NCBI RefSeq assembly: GCF_018835585.1
Contig: NZ_JAHGVE010000011.1
Span: forward strand, 62,001-126,000
Reading direction: 5' to 3'
DNA: 64,000 nucleotides
Source: Pelorhabdus rhamnosifermentans
GTDB lineage: Bacteria; Bacillota; Negativicutes; UMGS1260
The first letter of the stretch is position 1. Each line of letters opens with the position of its first letter. The notes under the pieces were generated by a model. It worked only from the letters and a program-made list of their open reading frames with translations. It searched no databases and had not been told where the DNA came from. Below are positions 36,228 through 44,935 of this stretch, in pieces. A program made the translations under genes and the position numbers.

Positions 36228-38198
36228 GTGTTGAGTTGGGAAAAAATCTATGAACAGTTACAGCAAGATTTGAAATTATTCCTATTTATTCTTAGTGTGA
36301 TTTGTTTATTTCGTATTGGCTTTATTATTGATTTGCATGCCTATATGAGTGATATGACGACAGTTTCAGATATTATGGCCGCTTTGTATTATGGTTTGCG
36401 GATTAGTTTGAAGAGTGCGGGATTCCTCGGGGGAATATCTGTTATTTTATGTGCAGCAACCTATTTTGTTAGTAAAAATAAAGTGCAGCATTTTCGCTTT
36501 CTTTTAGGTTCTAGCTATATCGGCTTATTGAGTGCTCTTTTTTATGCCCGCATACCTTACTATGAGCAGTTCCATATGGGGTTTAATCAATTATTATTTA
36601 ATACCTTTCAAGACGATACATCGGCTCTGTTTTATACTTTAATCCAGCAATATCAGTTACCTTTTCGCCTGTTGTTGGCAGTCTTAACGACAGCGATTTT
36701 TTCCCGTTTGCTCAAGAAATGGCTTGATACAGGGACGCTTCGAATGCCGCGGTTTTCTTCTTGGCATTATACTGTCGCTATTCGCATCGCCTTTTTAATT
36801 GTTTTGTATTTTATCGCCGTTTTTATTCGATTTGGCGGCAGCATGACTTATGCCCAGAATATTGACTGGGAAAATTCCGGCATTACGAAAGATCAATTGC
36901 TTAATGAAGCCATTTTAGATGATGTACAGGCTCTTTATCGAGCTTATGAACTTCACGAGCGGTTAATAAGTTCGACAGGGATTGATATTGATTCCGCTCA
37001 AATGCATGTATACGGATCTTCTTTGGCAGGTCATTCGATTGAATCGAATAATCTTGATGATTATTTGAAAAAGACTGCTCAAGGATCGGCAGTAAAGCCG
37101 CAACACATTTTCCTGATTATTGGTGAAAGTTATGCTAACTGGCCGCTGCTACCGGAATATGGTTCTTTAAATATTGCCAACGGAGTAAAAAATATTATTC
37201 GGCAAGACAACGCGGCTTATGTACCAACCTTTTTGCCTAATGGCATGAGCACGATTTCTGGTGTACTTGGCGTTATTACAGGATTTACGGATGTCAATCT
37301 CTATCTTAATTATCTGCCAGAAGCTTATAAGGAACCCTTTTCAACAGCTGTTGCACCACAAATGAAGCGCTTGGGCTATCAACCGCGCTTTTGGTATGCT
37401 GGGCCGAGTTCATGGGAAAAGATCAAAGATTTTACCTTAGCGCAAGGATTTGAAGATTTTCATGGGTCAGGGGATTTTGAAAATGGAGCAGGCAATGTAT
37501 GGGGCTGTGACGACAAATATCTATTTAATGCCGTTTTGTCGCAGATCAATCAGGACAAGCCGAGTTTCAATGTCATTTTAACTGTGTCCAATCATGCTCC
37601 CTTTACAGTGGATCTTGAGAAGGAAGGCTTTGATCGGGACAGCGTCATTGCCGGATTGCCTGAACATCGTAAGAATGATGAGGAATTGATTAAGCAATTA
37701 GGCCATTTCTGGTATGCAGATAAAGTGATGACTCAGTTTATTGCTAAGGTACGTCAGCAGTATCCAGATAGTTTGTTTATGATCATGGGCGACCATGCCG
37801 ATCGATTAAATATTGAAGCAAATCCAGGACTTTATAAGCGCTATGGCATTCCGCTTATCGTTTATGGCCCGGGGATTACGAAAAATGTTTTTCCGAAAAA
37901 TGCTGCTGGGAGCCATATTAATGTGACACCTACTTTGATTGAACTTGTTGCACCCAGGGGGTTTCATTATTACTCCGTCGGCGAAAGTTTAACGAAAGGC
38001 AATGATTTTGGCATGAATTATGGTTTTTGGATTACGCGTAACAACATCGGCAAGGCGGATAGTGATGTGCGCGAATCCATTACAGGAGAACATTCGGCTG
38101 AGCTGTCCTGGGATCAGATAGAACAGGTGATTAGTCAGTTGCGATCTGTTTCGTGGTGGCGGATTAAACATGGTACGCAATTAAATATGGGTGAATAA
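36228..38198 (+). CDS. LTA-synthase-family membrane sulfatase/phosphoglycerol transferase
   Basis: A 656-residue protein. Five membrane segments fill about residues 15-210, then an extracytoplasmic alkaline-phosphatase-fold domain (about 285-620). Family metal and catalytic landmarks are IIGESYANWPL, the Thr in NGMSTISGVLG, TVSNHAPF and MGDHADR. Members transfer phosphoglycerol or similar groups from lipids to surface polymers. The start is unclear: GTG 36228 or TTG 36231 are in frame, but the best ribosome site (GGAGAGAAGG) serves ATG 36221 in another frame, which stops after ten codons. Possibly translation is coupled through that mini-ORF. Confidence 0.88.
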   Translation: MLSWEKIYEQLQQDLKLFLFILSVICLFRIGFIIDLHAYMSDMTTVSDIMAALYYGLRISLKSAGFLGGISVILCAATYFVSKNKVQHFRFLLGSSYIGLLSALFYARIPYYEQFHMGFNQLLFNTFQDDTSALFYTLIQQYQLPFRLLLAVLTTAIFSRLLKKWLDTGTLRMPRFSSWHYTVAIRIAFLIVLYFIAVFIRFGGSMTYAQNIDWENSGITKDQLLNEAILDDVQALYRAYELHERLISSTGIDIDSAQMHVYGSSLAGHSIESNNLDDYLKKTAQGSAVKPQHIFLIIGESYANWPLLPEYGSLNIANGVKNIIRQDNAAYVPTFLPNGMSTISGVLGVITGFTDVNLYLNYLPEAYKEPFSTAVAPQMKRLGYQPRFWYAGPSSWEKIKDFTLAQGFEDFHGSGDFENGAGNVWGCDDKYLFNAVLSQINQDKPSFNVILTVSNHAPFTVDLEKEGFDRDSVIAGLPEHRKNDEELIKQLGHFWYADKVMTQFIAKVRQQYPDSLFMIMGDHADRLNIEANPGLYKRYGIPLIVYGPGITKNVFPKNAAGSHINVTPTLIELVAPRGFHYYSVGESLTKGNDFGMNYGFWITRNNIGKADSDVRESITGEHSAELSWDQIEQVISQLRSVSWWRIKHGTQLNMGE

Positions 38199-38265
38199 GA
38201 AGAGTTGATAATAGCTGCTTTTATATTGCTTATCGAATCATCCAGCTATATTCAGTATGCATAGC

Positions 38266-38310
38266 AATAGCCATCATGAAGGTTTTTTGTCTTCATGATG
38301 GCTATTTTAA
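38266..38310. terminator. Bidirectional terminator
   Basis: A 16-bp perfect inverted repeat (38266-38281 with 38291-38306) with a 9-nt loop lies between the converging sulfatase and tctC genes. Confidence 0.92.
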
Positions 38311-38321
38311 TAAGAAAAAGT

Positions 38322-39341
38322 CTATTTTTTTTGAGCACTAATCTGCTCTAAAACTCCCGTTTCTTGGATGGCTGTTGATAATTCCTGGCTGTCAGTCAGC
38401 CATTTTTGTTGGGATTCAGTTGGGCCTAAATATTTGATTCGCATTCCCATATTTTTCATGCTTGTTTTGAATTCCGGATCCGCAAAAAGTGTTTTAAATC
38501 CTGCAGCTAAGTTTGCTTTTACATCAGCAGGCAGTTCCTTTGGGGCTGCGATTCCATACCAATGATCTAATTGAATATTGAGCCCGTGTTCTTTAAAAGT
38601 CGGTATTTGTGCAAATAGGGGGTCAGTCAGTCGCTGTTCACCTGTTACTGCCAGAGCTTTTAACATGCCGTCTTTTACATATTCTTGGATAACAGCGGAA
38701 GTTGTAAAAACAATTTGAACATGTCCGCCAAGTAAGGCAGTAGTTGATTCACTTGCGCCACGGAAGGGAACCGATTCGAGTGTAATACCAGCATCATGGG
38801 CAAACATTTCACCTACAACATGGGTAATTGCCCCTACACCACCATGACCAAATTTTAATTGTCCAGGGTGCGTTTTTGCATAAGCAATCACATCATCTAG
38901 TGTTTGCCAAGGCTGATCGGCTTGGACAACCATTATAAATGGTTGGGACGTAATTTGTGCCAGGGGTTGGATTGCCGTTTGATAATCATATTTCGTTGGT
39001 CCGTACAACGATGGCAAGAGAATATCTGTTGCAGTTATAGCCAGCGTATACCCGTCAGGGTTTGATGCGGCCAGTTCATTCCAGCCAATCGTGCCTGCTC
39101 CACCTGGTTTGTTTATAATGGTGATTGGCTGGCCTAAATATTTAGGGGCGAATTTTTCCATTGCTCTGGCGATTAAATCTAAGCCTCCGCCGGCACTAAA
39201 AGGGACAATCATGGTAATGGGTTTTTCGGGATATTTTTTTGTTGTCACTGTTGCCTTATTTGGCATGCTTGTACAACCTCCTAATAGGATAGACAGCGTG
39301 AATAGACAAATGATTAATTTCACAAGTACTTTTCTTTGCAT
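38322..39341 (-). CDS. tctC: TctC/Bug-family periplasmic substrate-binding lipoprotein
   Basis: A 339-residue binding protein of the tripartite tricarboxylate transporter. A lipoprotein signal ends in LLGGC, with Cys23 as the lipid site. The typical Bug block YPEKPITMIVPFSAGGGLDLIAR is at about 38-60, and PGGAGTIGWNELAASNPDGYTL after it. Bug proteins bind carboxylates through two water-mediated loops; the ligand here is not known. It is the last gene of the HK-tctB-tctA-tctC array. Confidence 0.93.
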   Translation of the reverse strand: MQRKVLVKLIICLFTLSILLGGCTSMPNKATVTTKKYPEKPITMIVPFSAGGGLDLIARAMEKFAPKYLGQPITIINKPGGAGTIGWNELAASNPDGYTLAITATDILLPSLYGPTKYDYQTAIQPLAQITSQPFIMVVQADQPWQTLDDVIAYAKTHPGQLKFGHGGVGAITHVVGEMFAHDAGITLESVPFRGASESTTALLGGHVQIVFTTSAVIQEYVKDGMLKALAVTGEQRLTDPLFAQIPTFKEHGLNIQLDHWYGIAAPKELPADVKANLAAGFKTLFADPEFKTSMKNMGMRIKYLGPTESQQKWLTDSQELSTAIQETGVLEQISAQKK

Positions 39342-39369
39342 GGCATGATCTCCTTTGCTGTAAAGCGGA

Positions 39370-40881
39370 TTATTGTCTTGTCTCCTTTTTTCTGATATGG
39401 ATGAATGGTTTTAGCCAGTGAACGAGTGTGTACAGAATGACACTCGCCCCCACGACTAAAATGGTACTCGTGATAGGCCGGGTAATGAAGGTCCAAATGC
39501 TGCCGTTACTGATGATGAGTCCCTGTATCAATCCCCGTTCAAGTTCGGGGCCGATGACAAGACCGATTAATAGCGGTCCAGGTTCAAAGCCTGTGCGGCG
39601 CAAGAAAAAACCAATGATCCCAAAAATAATGATCCATACTAAGTCTAATATGCTATTGTTGATGGAATAGGCGCCGGTTAGAGTGAGAACGGCTACAAGC
39701 GGCATAAGAATGTTGAGGGGCGTTCTTAGCAGCTGAACGAATACGCCAATAAGCGGCAAATTAATAATGAGTAGCATTACGTTGCCAAGATACATACTGG
39801 CAATAAGCCCCCAAAATAGATCGGGCTGCTGTGTAATGAGTGTCGGTCCGGGAGTAATGCCGTGAATCATAAAGCCACTGAGTAAAATGGCCGTTCCCCC
39901 GCAAAATGGCAGTCCCAGTGACAATAGCGGAATCATGGTAGCAGCTATTGCCGCATTATTAGCTGATTCCGGTCCAGCTACGCCTTCAATGGCACCGTGA
40001 CCAAATTCAGCTGGGGTTTTGCTACAATGTTTTTCTAGCCCATAAGATACAAAACTGGAAATGGTTGCTGCTGGGCCAGGCAGTAAACCCACTAGAAACC
40101 CGGCGATGCTGCCGCGAAACATAGGCACAACGGACCGTCGGAATTCTTCTTTTGTCGGGTATAGGTCCTTGATTCGTATAGTAGGTATTTCGGGGGGGCT
40201 GTTTGTCTGGGTCATGACGGTGAAAATCTCCCCAAGACCAAAGATGCCCATGGCTAAAATGGATAAATCAAAGCCGCGATCAAGTTCATCAATGCCGAAT
40301 GTAAAACGGCTAATACCTGATAAGCTATCGAGTCCAAACGTTCCTAACATGATGCCGACGGCAGCCATTAATGCGGATTTAAGGGATGAAGTACCTGTAA
40401 GTTTGGTTAAGATGATCAGCCCCACGAGAGCCAGGGAAAAATATTCTGGCGGGCCAAAGGCGAGTGCAGCTTGAGCTAGGGGAGGAGCAAAAAGGGTGAG
40501 GCCAATGATGCCAATAGTTCCGGCAATAAATGAACCAATGGCTGCTATAGCAAGAGCGGCCCCGGCTCGCCCCTTTTGTGCGAGTGGGTATCCATCCATG
40601 CAGGTCACGATGGAGGCAGCTTCCCCTGGTACATTCATTAAAATGGATGTCGTTGAGCCGCCGTATTTTGATCCGTAATAGATGCCTGCAAAAAGGATGA
40701 GTGCCGTTGTGCCATTCATGTGATAACTGAAGGGTAACAACAAGGCAATGGTGCTGACTGTATCAATCCCAGGCAGTACTCCGATAAGCGTACCAATGAG
40801 TACGCCACTTGTGCAGGCCAGTAAATTGGTTGGAGCAATGCTTACATAAAATCCTTGTAACAGCATATTTATGACATCCAT
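39370..40881 (-). CDS. tctA: TctA-family large permease subunit
   Basis: A 503-residue membrane protein with about 11-12 hydrophobic segments. The family signature GVLPGIDTVSTIALLLPFSY lies at about 34-53, with a related second half, GLLPGPAATISSFVSYGLEK. The YYGSKYGGSTTSILMNVPGE block is present. It forms the channel part of the tripartite transporter with TctB, and lies 28 nt upstream of tctC. Confidence 0.95.
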   Translation of the reverse strand: MDVINMLLQGFYVSIAPTNLLACTSGVLIGTLIGVLPGIDTVSTIALLLPFSYHMNGTTALILFAGIYYGSKYGGSTTSILMNVPGEAASIVTCMDGYPLAQKGRAGAALAIAAIGSFIAGTIGIIGLTLFAPPLAQAALAFGPPEYFSLALVGLIILTKLTGTSSLKSALMAAVGIMLGTFGLDSLSGISRFTFGIDELDRGFDLSILAMGIFGLGEIFTVMTQTNSPPEIPTIRIKDLYPTKEEFRRSVVPMFRGSIAGFLVGLLPGPAATISSFVSYGLEKHCSKTPAEFGHGAIEGVAGPESANNAAIAATMIPLLSLGLPFCGGTAILLSGFMIHGITPGPTLITQQPDLFWGLIASMYLGNVMLLIINLPLIGVFVQLLRTPLNILMPLVAVLTLTGAYSINNSILDLVWIIIFGIIGFFLRRTGFEPGPLLIGLVIGPELERGLIQGLIISNGSIWTFITRPITSTILVVGASVILYTLVHWLKPFIHIRKKETRQ

Positions 40882-40899
40882 TTTTCATCTCTCCTAAAG

Positions 40900-41319
40900 C
40901 TATGGCAATGTGACAGCTAAAAAACGGTCAAATAAGAAATAGAAAGTAAGGGCAGTACTTGCTGCGATGGCAAGAGGCAGCAGCCACTGCGGTGTATCGG
41001 ATATCTTGAATAAATAGAGTAAAAATATAAAGGTAGCAGCTAGATAGCCAATCATATTGAGCATAGTCACATAAAATATCAAACCAATGATAATGAAAAT
41101 AAACTTTGTCCAATCCATTTCAGGTTGTTGAGTAGTCTTTTCTGTTCGCCATTGGCTGCCCAGAAGTAGTAGTGTGAGTATCAGTCCCAATGTTCCTGCC
41201 AGTATGGGTAAAAAGCCTGATTTAGGGGATATAAAGGTGCCAAACGCCAGTTGGTTTGCAAAAAATAAATAACTAAGAATTCCGCTGAATAAGAACAAGG
41301 ATATTGTTTTTTCAGACAT
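40900..41319 (-). CDS. tctB: TctB-family small membrane subunit
   Basis: A 139-residue protein with four hydrophobic segments, as in TctB. The start MSEKTISLF at 41319 has GGGAAGAAG upstream; an open frame back to 41427 overlaps the kinase gene and is rejected. It lies 18 nt from tctA and 49 nt from the kinase stop. TctB proteins vary greatly in sequence, so the call leans on context. Confidence 0.88.
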   Translation of the reverse strand: MSEKTISLFLFSGILSYLFFANQLAFGTFISPKSGFLPILAGTLGLILTLLLLGSQWRTEKTTQQPEMDWTKFIFIIIGLIFYVTMLNMIGYLAATFIFLLYLFKISDTPQWLLPLAIAASTALTFYFLFDRFLAVTLP

Positions 41320-41368
41320 TATCTTCTTCCCATTTCTGCTACAGGCGTTTATTAGCTGTTCAATGAGG

Positions 41369-42811
41369 TTACTCGATGATGTTGAACGCAATGGTAAAGA
41401 TCGACCCCTTTCCAAGTTCACTATCAATCATTAATATTGCTGAATGACGTTGAACAATGCGAAAACAAATTGCGAGTCCCAGACCCGTTCCTTTTTCCTT
41501 CGTGGTGAAAAACGGTGTTCCAAGCTGATCCTTAATTTCAGGTGGAATACCTATCCCTGAGTCTTTGATGGATAGGTAAACTTTTCTACTGTCTGTTTTG
41601 GTGTGAATCTCAATGAGCCCACTTTCTTGTATCGCGTCTATTCCGTTTCTTACCAGATTTAAAATAAGTTGTCGAATACTATTTGGATCAACGGATACAT
41701 TTGGGATATTGTCTAAGGCCAGATGAATGTCACAATTGTTGCGCAAGGCATCGGCCTGCAATAAAGGATAGATGTCATGAATAATATTATTGAGATTGTT
41801 TTCGCTAAATTCCATGGCGCGATTTTTGGCTAGCGATAAAAATTCGGTAATAATACTATTGGCACGATCAATTTCGTTGATCATGAGTTCGAAATTTTCT
41901 TTTTGATTCACGAATTCGTGCTTATTTCCGATAAACTGCAACAGGCCCCGGACTGTTGTCATGGGATTTCGTATCTCGTGGGCAATTCCTGCTGCCATTT
42001 CCCCAATAATATTTAATCGGTCCAGGCGGGTCATTTTTTCTGTTTGTTCGCTAATATAATTTAGGATGGGTGTGAATTCGGCTATTTCACTATGAAAATG
42101 ACTCGTATTTCCGTCAAGAATGGCTTCAGCAAATGCTTCGAGGTCGGTTTTTAGTTTGACGAAGAGCTCACGAAAAATAACAACACAGATTAATAGCATC
42201 AGAAAAGCACCTAAAAGGGTGTTAATCGTGCGCTTCCAAATGATCGCGGAAACAGCATCCTGATTGATCGAAGCAAAGGCATGACCAATAATGACGCCAT
42301 TTTCTTTGATGGGCTGGACGTGAATCATTGAATTTGCGCCATGCCATAATAGGAAACTTTTCTTTTCAATTAGCTGATCCGAATCCGTACTGTAAATTTC
42401 TTGTAGACGTTTAGTATTTATGTTGCTAAGTAACGACGCATCGTACTGGGGTCCAATGGCGACGATACTTTCTTGCTGACGCGAATAGAAGCCAAATTTT
42501 ATAATATTTGGTGGTACAAATAGATTATTTAACAAGGGTTGAAGTTCTTGATTAGTCAATAAAATTTGTTCATGAATTTCTTCTTTTGTCATATCGTGTG
42601 TTATCATTCCTCGTGAAAAGGAACCGTCGGGTATTTTTTTGACAAGAAAATCAGTAATGGCTATCAATAATTTACTGTTTTTATCATTTTCTTCTTGAAG
42701 TGATAGCCAATGCGTATAGGCTGTAACCATCATCATTGACAATAAAACAATACTAACTATTTTAAAATTTAATTTTGTTGTAAAAGTAAACTTTTTCACT
42801 ACGTTTGGCAC
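41369..42811 (-). CDS. Membrane sensor histidine kinase, orphan, linked to tctBAC
   Basis: A 480-residue kinase. One membrane segment is near residues 18-35 and a second near 198-218, with a periplasmic sensor region of about 160 residues between. A HAMP-like linker is followed by HisKA with phospho-acceptor His in GIAHEIRNPMTTV (about residue 280) and HATPase motifs NLVRNGIDA, DSGIGIP and GTGLGLAI. This is the NtrB/KinB type. No response regulator gene is adjacent. It is transcribed toward tctBAC and may set its expression through a distant regulator, or feed the sporulation phosphorelay. Confidence 0.9.
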   Translation of the reverse strand: MPNVVKKFTFTTKLNFKIVSIVLLSMMMVTAYTHWLSLQEENDKNSKLLIAITDFLVKKIPDGSFSRGMITHDMTKEEIHEQILLTNQELQPLLNNLFVPPNIIKFGFYSRQQESIVAIGPQYDASLLSNINTKRLQEIYSTDSDQLIEKKSFLLWHGANSMIHVQPIKENGVIIGHAFASINQDAVSAIIWKRTINTLLGAFLMLLICVVIFRELFVKLKTDLEAFAEAILDGNTSHFHSEIAEFTPILNYISEQTEKMTRLDRLNIIGEMAAGIAHEIRNPMTTVRGLLQFIGNKHEFVNQKENFELMINEIDRANSIITEFLSLAKNRAMEFSENNLNNIIHDIYPLLQADALRNNCDIHLALDNIPNVSVDPNSIRQLILNLVRNGIDAIQESGLIEIHTKTDSRKVYLSIKDSGIGIPPEIKDQLGTPFFTTKEKGTGLGLAICFRIVQRHSAILMIDSELGKGSIFTIAFNIIE

Positions 42812-42907
42812 CTCTGATAAGACCGATTGACTGAGCCAGTTTTCTTGATTTGGTAATCAGCGTTATAATTACAAAAAAATTGAATATAATTATATTTCGT
42901 TAATAAA

Positions 42908-42968
42908 AAACAAAAACCTTCCATATTATACAAAATAAAGCTTCTTTTGTATAATGGAAGGTTTTTAT
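42908..42968 (-). terminator. Large terminator hairpin
   Basis: AAAAACCTTCCAT-type left arm (from 42909) pairs with ATGGAAGGTTTTT on the right (to 42967), and an inner ATTATACAAA/TTTTGTATAA helix continues it. It follows the HD-GYP gene on the minus strand. Confidence 0.85.
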
Positions 42969-42978
42969 TTTTTATAGC

Positions 42979-44079
42979 TTAGGCTTGATTTTCATTTTCC
43001 TGGGACTTGGTGGGAAAGGCTGTTACTTCTTTTATGGATTGCCAATCTGAAATTGGCAAACACTCATTATTTTCCATCCGAATCATGAGATTAAAATTCA
43101 AAAAATGTCCGGTGTAGATAATTTCGCCTTCTCGGCCATCTTTTAACTGTACCTTATTGCCAATAATACAGTTGCAAAAGGCTGTAAGAAATGTGGTACA
43201 TAGCGTAGCATCTAATTTTGAGTACATATCTTTTGTTAAAACCTGAACAGCCGTAAAAGGATTATTTTTATGTGAGTAATTCCGTTCTGAAGTCATGGCA
43301 TCATAAATATCGGCAATAGCCACAACACGGGCATAAGGATGAATTTTTTCTTGCTTAAAATGACCAGGATAACCACTGCCATCGAGCCGTTCATGATGCT
43401 GAAGAACAGCAAATTTTACATTTTGCGGAATAGCGGCTACTTCTTTAATCAGACTGAAACTGTATGTTGCATGCAATTGCATGACTTTGAGTTCGTCTTT
43501 TGTTAAATTTTCGGGTTTGTTCAAAATTTCCGGTGGAATTTGGGTTTTACCAATATCGTGGAGCAATCCCGTGAGAATTAATTCTGAAATTTGATTTTTA
43601 TTGTAACCTGACCAGAGTCCAAGTAAGCCACTTAATAGGGCAACATTTACTGAGTGATCATATAAATAATCCTTTTTCGAATGCTCAAGGTTAGTATAGT
43701 TAATGGATAAATGTTTACTGACAAGGGGCCATAGTTCATTATCAGTGATATCTTGCAAAATATTTATGGGTATTTTTTTATATTTTTCAATAATACGAAA
43801 AGATTCTTTGATTTTTTGGACGGCATTCGACAAGTGTTGCATTTTTATTTCTTCTAATGTAACTTCTGGAGTTTGTGCTTGTTCTTGTTCTGAAGTAGTA
43901 GTTTCAATTTGAACATCTTTCACACCGAGTCGGAGTAAGTGGGCTAACAAGGATTTGTCTAAAATAGTCCCTTCAGCAATTAGAACGTTTCCACGCTGAT
44001 TAATAATGTCTTCAGCGAGTTTCATACCGGGTTCCACTTGTTCTAGGTTATAATGCTGGTTGTTATCTGCCACAGTCAT
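42979..44079 (-). CDS. HD-GYP domain protein, probable cyclic-di-GMP phosphodiesterase
   Basis: A 366-residue soluble protein. The N-terminal ~60 residues resemble a small beta domain (VEPGMKLAEDIINQRGNVLIAEG). The HD-GYP domain (about 130-300) has the metal ligands HDIGK and the diagnostic HHERLDGSGYP, plus ARVVAIADIYDAMTSERNY. The C-terminal 60 residues form a PilZ-like or beta-rich tail (LKDGREGEIIYTGHFL). It hydrolyses cyclic-di-GMP if active. It is transcribed alone, divergent from the rnf operon. Confidence 0.9.
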   Translation of the reverse strand: MTVADNNQHYNLEQVEPGMKLAEDIINQRGNVLIAEGTILDKSLLAHLLRLGVKDVQIETTTSEQEQAQTPEVTLEEIKMQHLSNAVQKIKESFRIIEKYKKIPINILQDITDNELWPLVSKHLSINYTNLEHSKKDYLYDHSVNVALLSGLLGLWSGYNKNQISELILTGLLHDIGKTQIPPEILNKPENLTKDELKVMQLHATYSFSLIKEVAAIPQNVKFAVLQHHERLDGSGYPGHFKQEKIHPYARVVAIADIYDAMTSERNYSHKNNPFTAVQVLTKDMYSKLDATLCTTFLTAFCNCIIGNKVQLKDGREGEIIYTGHFLNFNLMIRMENNECLPISDWQSIKEVTAFPTKSQENENQA

Positions 44080-44252
44080 TCTCTCCTTTCTTACGATACT
44101 AATATTTCCATTATTCTATCGTGAAAATCAATTAAAAACAATCAGACTTTTGTACAATTTATTTTCTTATCGGTTATTTGGTAATGTTTTTTAGGGGATT
44201 GAATGAATAAATTTGTGTCGCCGAAGCAGTCGTAGTGTAAGAGGGATTTCAA

Positions 44253-44280
44253 TTGACATTTTTATATGAAGTGGTACAAT
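44253..44280 (+). promoter_or_regulatory. rnf: Sigma-A promoter of the rseC-rnf operon
   Basis: TTGACA, a 16-nt spacer and TACAAT. The predicted start near 44287 leaves a leader of about 185 nt before the first gene. Confidence 0.8.
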
Positions 44281-44311
44281 TTGAGTGTAAATAGTAATAT
44301 TATCATAACAC

Positions 44312-44430
44312 GTGAAACTATTCACAGTTCATGCTTCGACAGGGGGCTAGTAATAGATTATCGCAAAAAAAACTGTTATGAATTGATAAGGAACTCGCGG
44401 TAATACATTACTGTCGAGGGCTAGCCAACC
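44312..44430 (+). ncRNA. Candidate pseudoknotted leader RNA of the rnf operon
   Basis: Several nested pairings are visible. A small hairpin GTGAA/TTCAC lies at 44312-44325. A 9-bp helix joins 44334-44342 to 44411-44419. Inside it, an 8-bp helix joins 44357-44364 to 44397-44404, capped by a TTAT/ATAA hairpin. GGCTAG at 44345-44350 is perfectly complementary to CTAGCC at 44421-44426, just outside the 9-bp helix, which would form a pseudoknot. GAGGG (44416-44420) can instead pair with CCCTC (44428-44432). The layout is riboswitch-like. I do not recognise a known class. Confidence 0.55.
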
Positions 44431-44471
44431 CTCATCTGACCACTTAACTTATGCAGTTTGGAGGTGAAAAC

Positions 44472-44900
44472 ATGCTTGAGGAACATGAAGGAATTGTCAT
44501 TGCCGTTACAGATAAGATGGCGCGCGTCAAAGCCAGCCGTCATAGCGACTGTGAAAATTGTGGTGCTTGTCCTGGTGATAATGCTATGGTAATGGATGCT
44601 CAAAATCCGCTAGGTGCTGTTGTTGGGCAAAAAGTTTTAGTGAAAATAGCAGAAACGAATATGTTAAAGGCCGCTTTTATTGTGTATATGATGCCGCTTA
44701 TTGCCATTGCCCTTGGTGTTATTATCGGAGCAGAGGTTGCTGCTTCTTTTGATGTCAGTGATGTCATGACAGGGAAAATTGCAGGTGGCATTATTACTTT
44801 CTTGGCTTCTATTTATTTTGTACTACGTTACGATCGGCATGCCAAAGGAAGTTCTTCAATGCAGCCAGTGGTCATCAAAATTTTTGAATCAAAGCATTAA
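44472..44900 (+). CDS. rseC: SoxR-reducing/RseC-family membrane protein
   Basis: A 142-residue protein. A cysteine-rich N-terminal part, with CENCGACPGD near residues 28-37, precedes two membrane segments (about 68-90 and 100-120). This is the RseC/MucC family, found beside rnf genes in many bacteria, where it helps reduce SoxR or supports the Rnf complex. ATG 44472 is chosen because TTGGAGGTG lies 5-11 nt upstream; the frame is open back to 44451. It leads the rnf operon. Confidence 0.85.
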   Translation: MLEEHEGIVIAVTDKMARVKASRHSDCENCGACPGDNAMVMDAQNPLGAVVGQKVLVKIAETNMLKAAFIVYMMPLIAIALGVIIGAEVAASFDVSDVMTGKIAGGIITFLASIYFVLRYDRHAKGSSSMQPVVIKIFESKH

Positions 44901-44935
44901 TTTTAACGACCATTTTTAAAAGAAGGAGTGGAATT

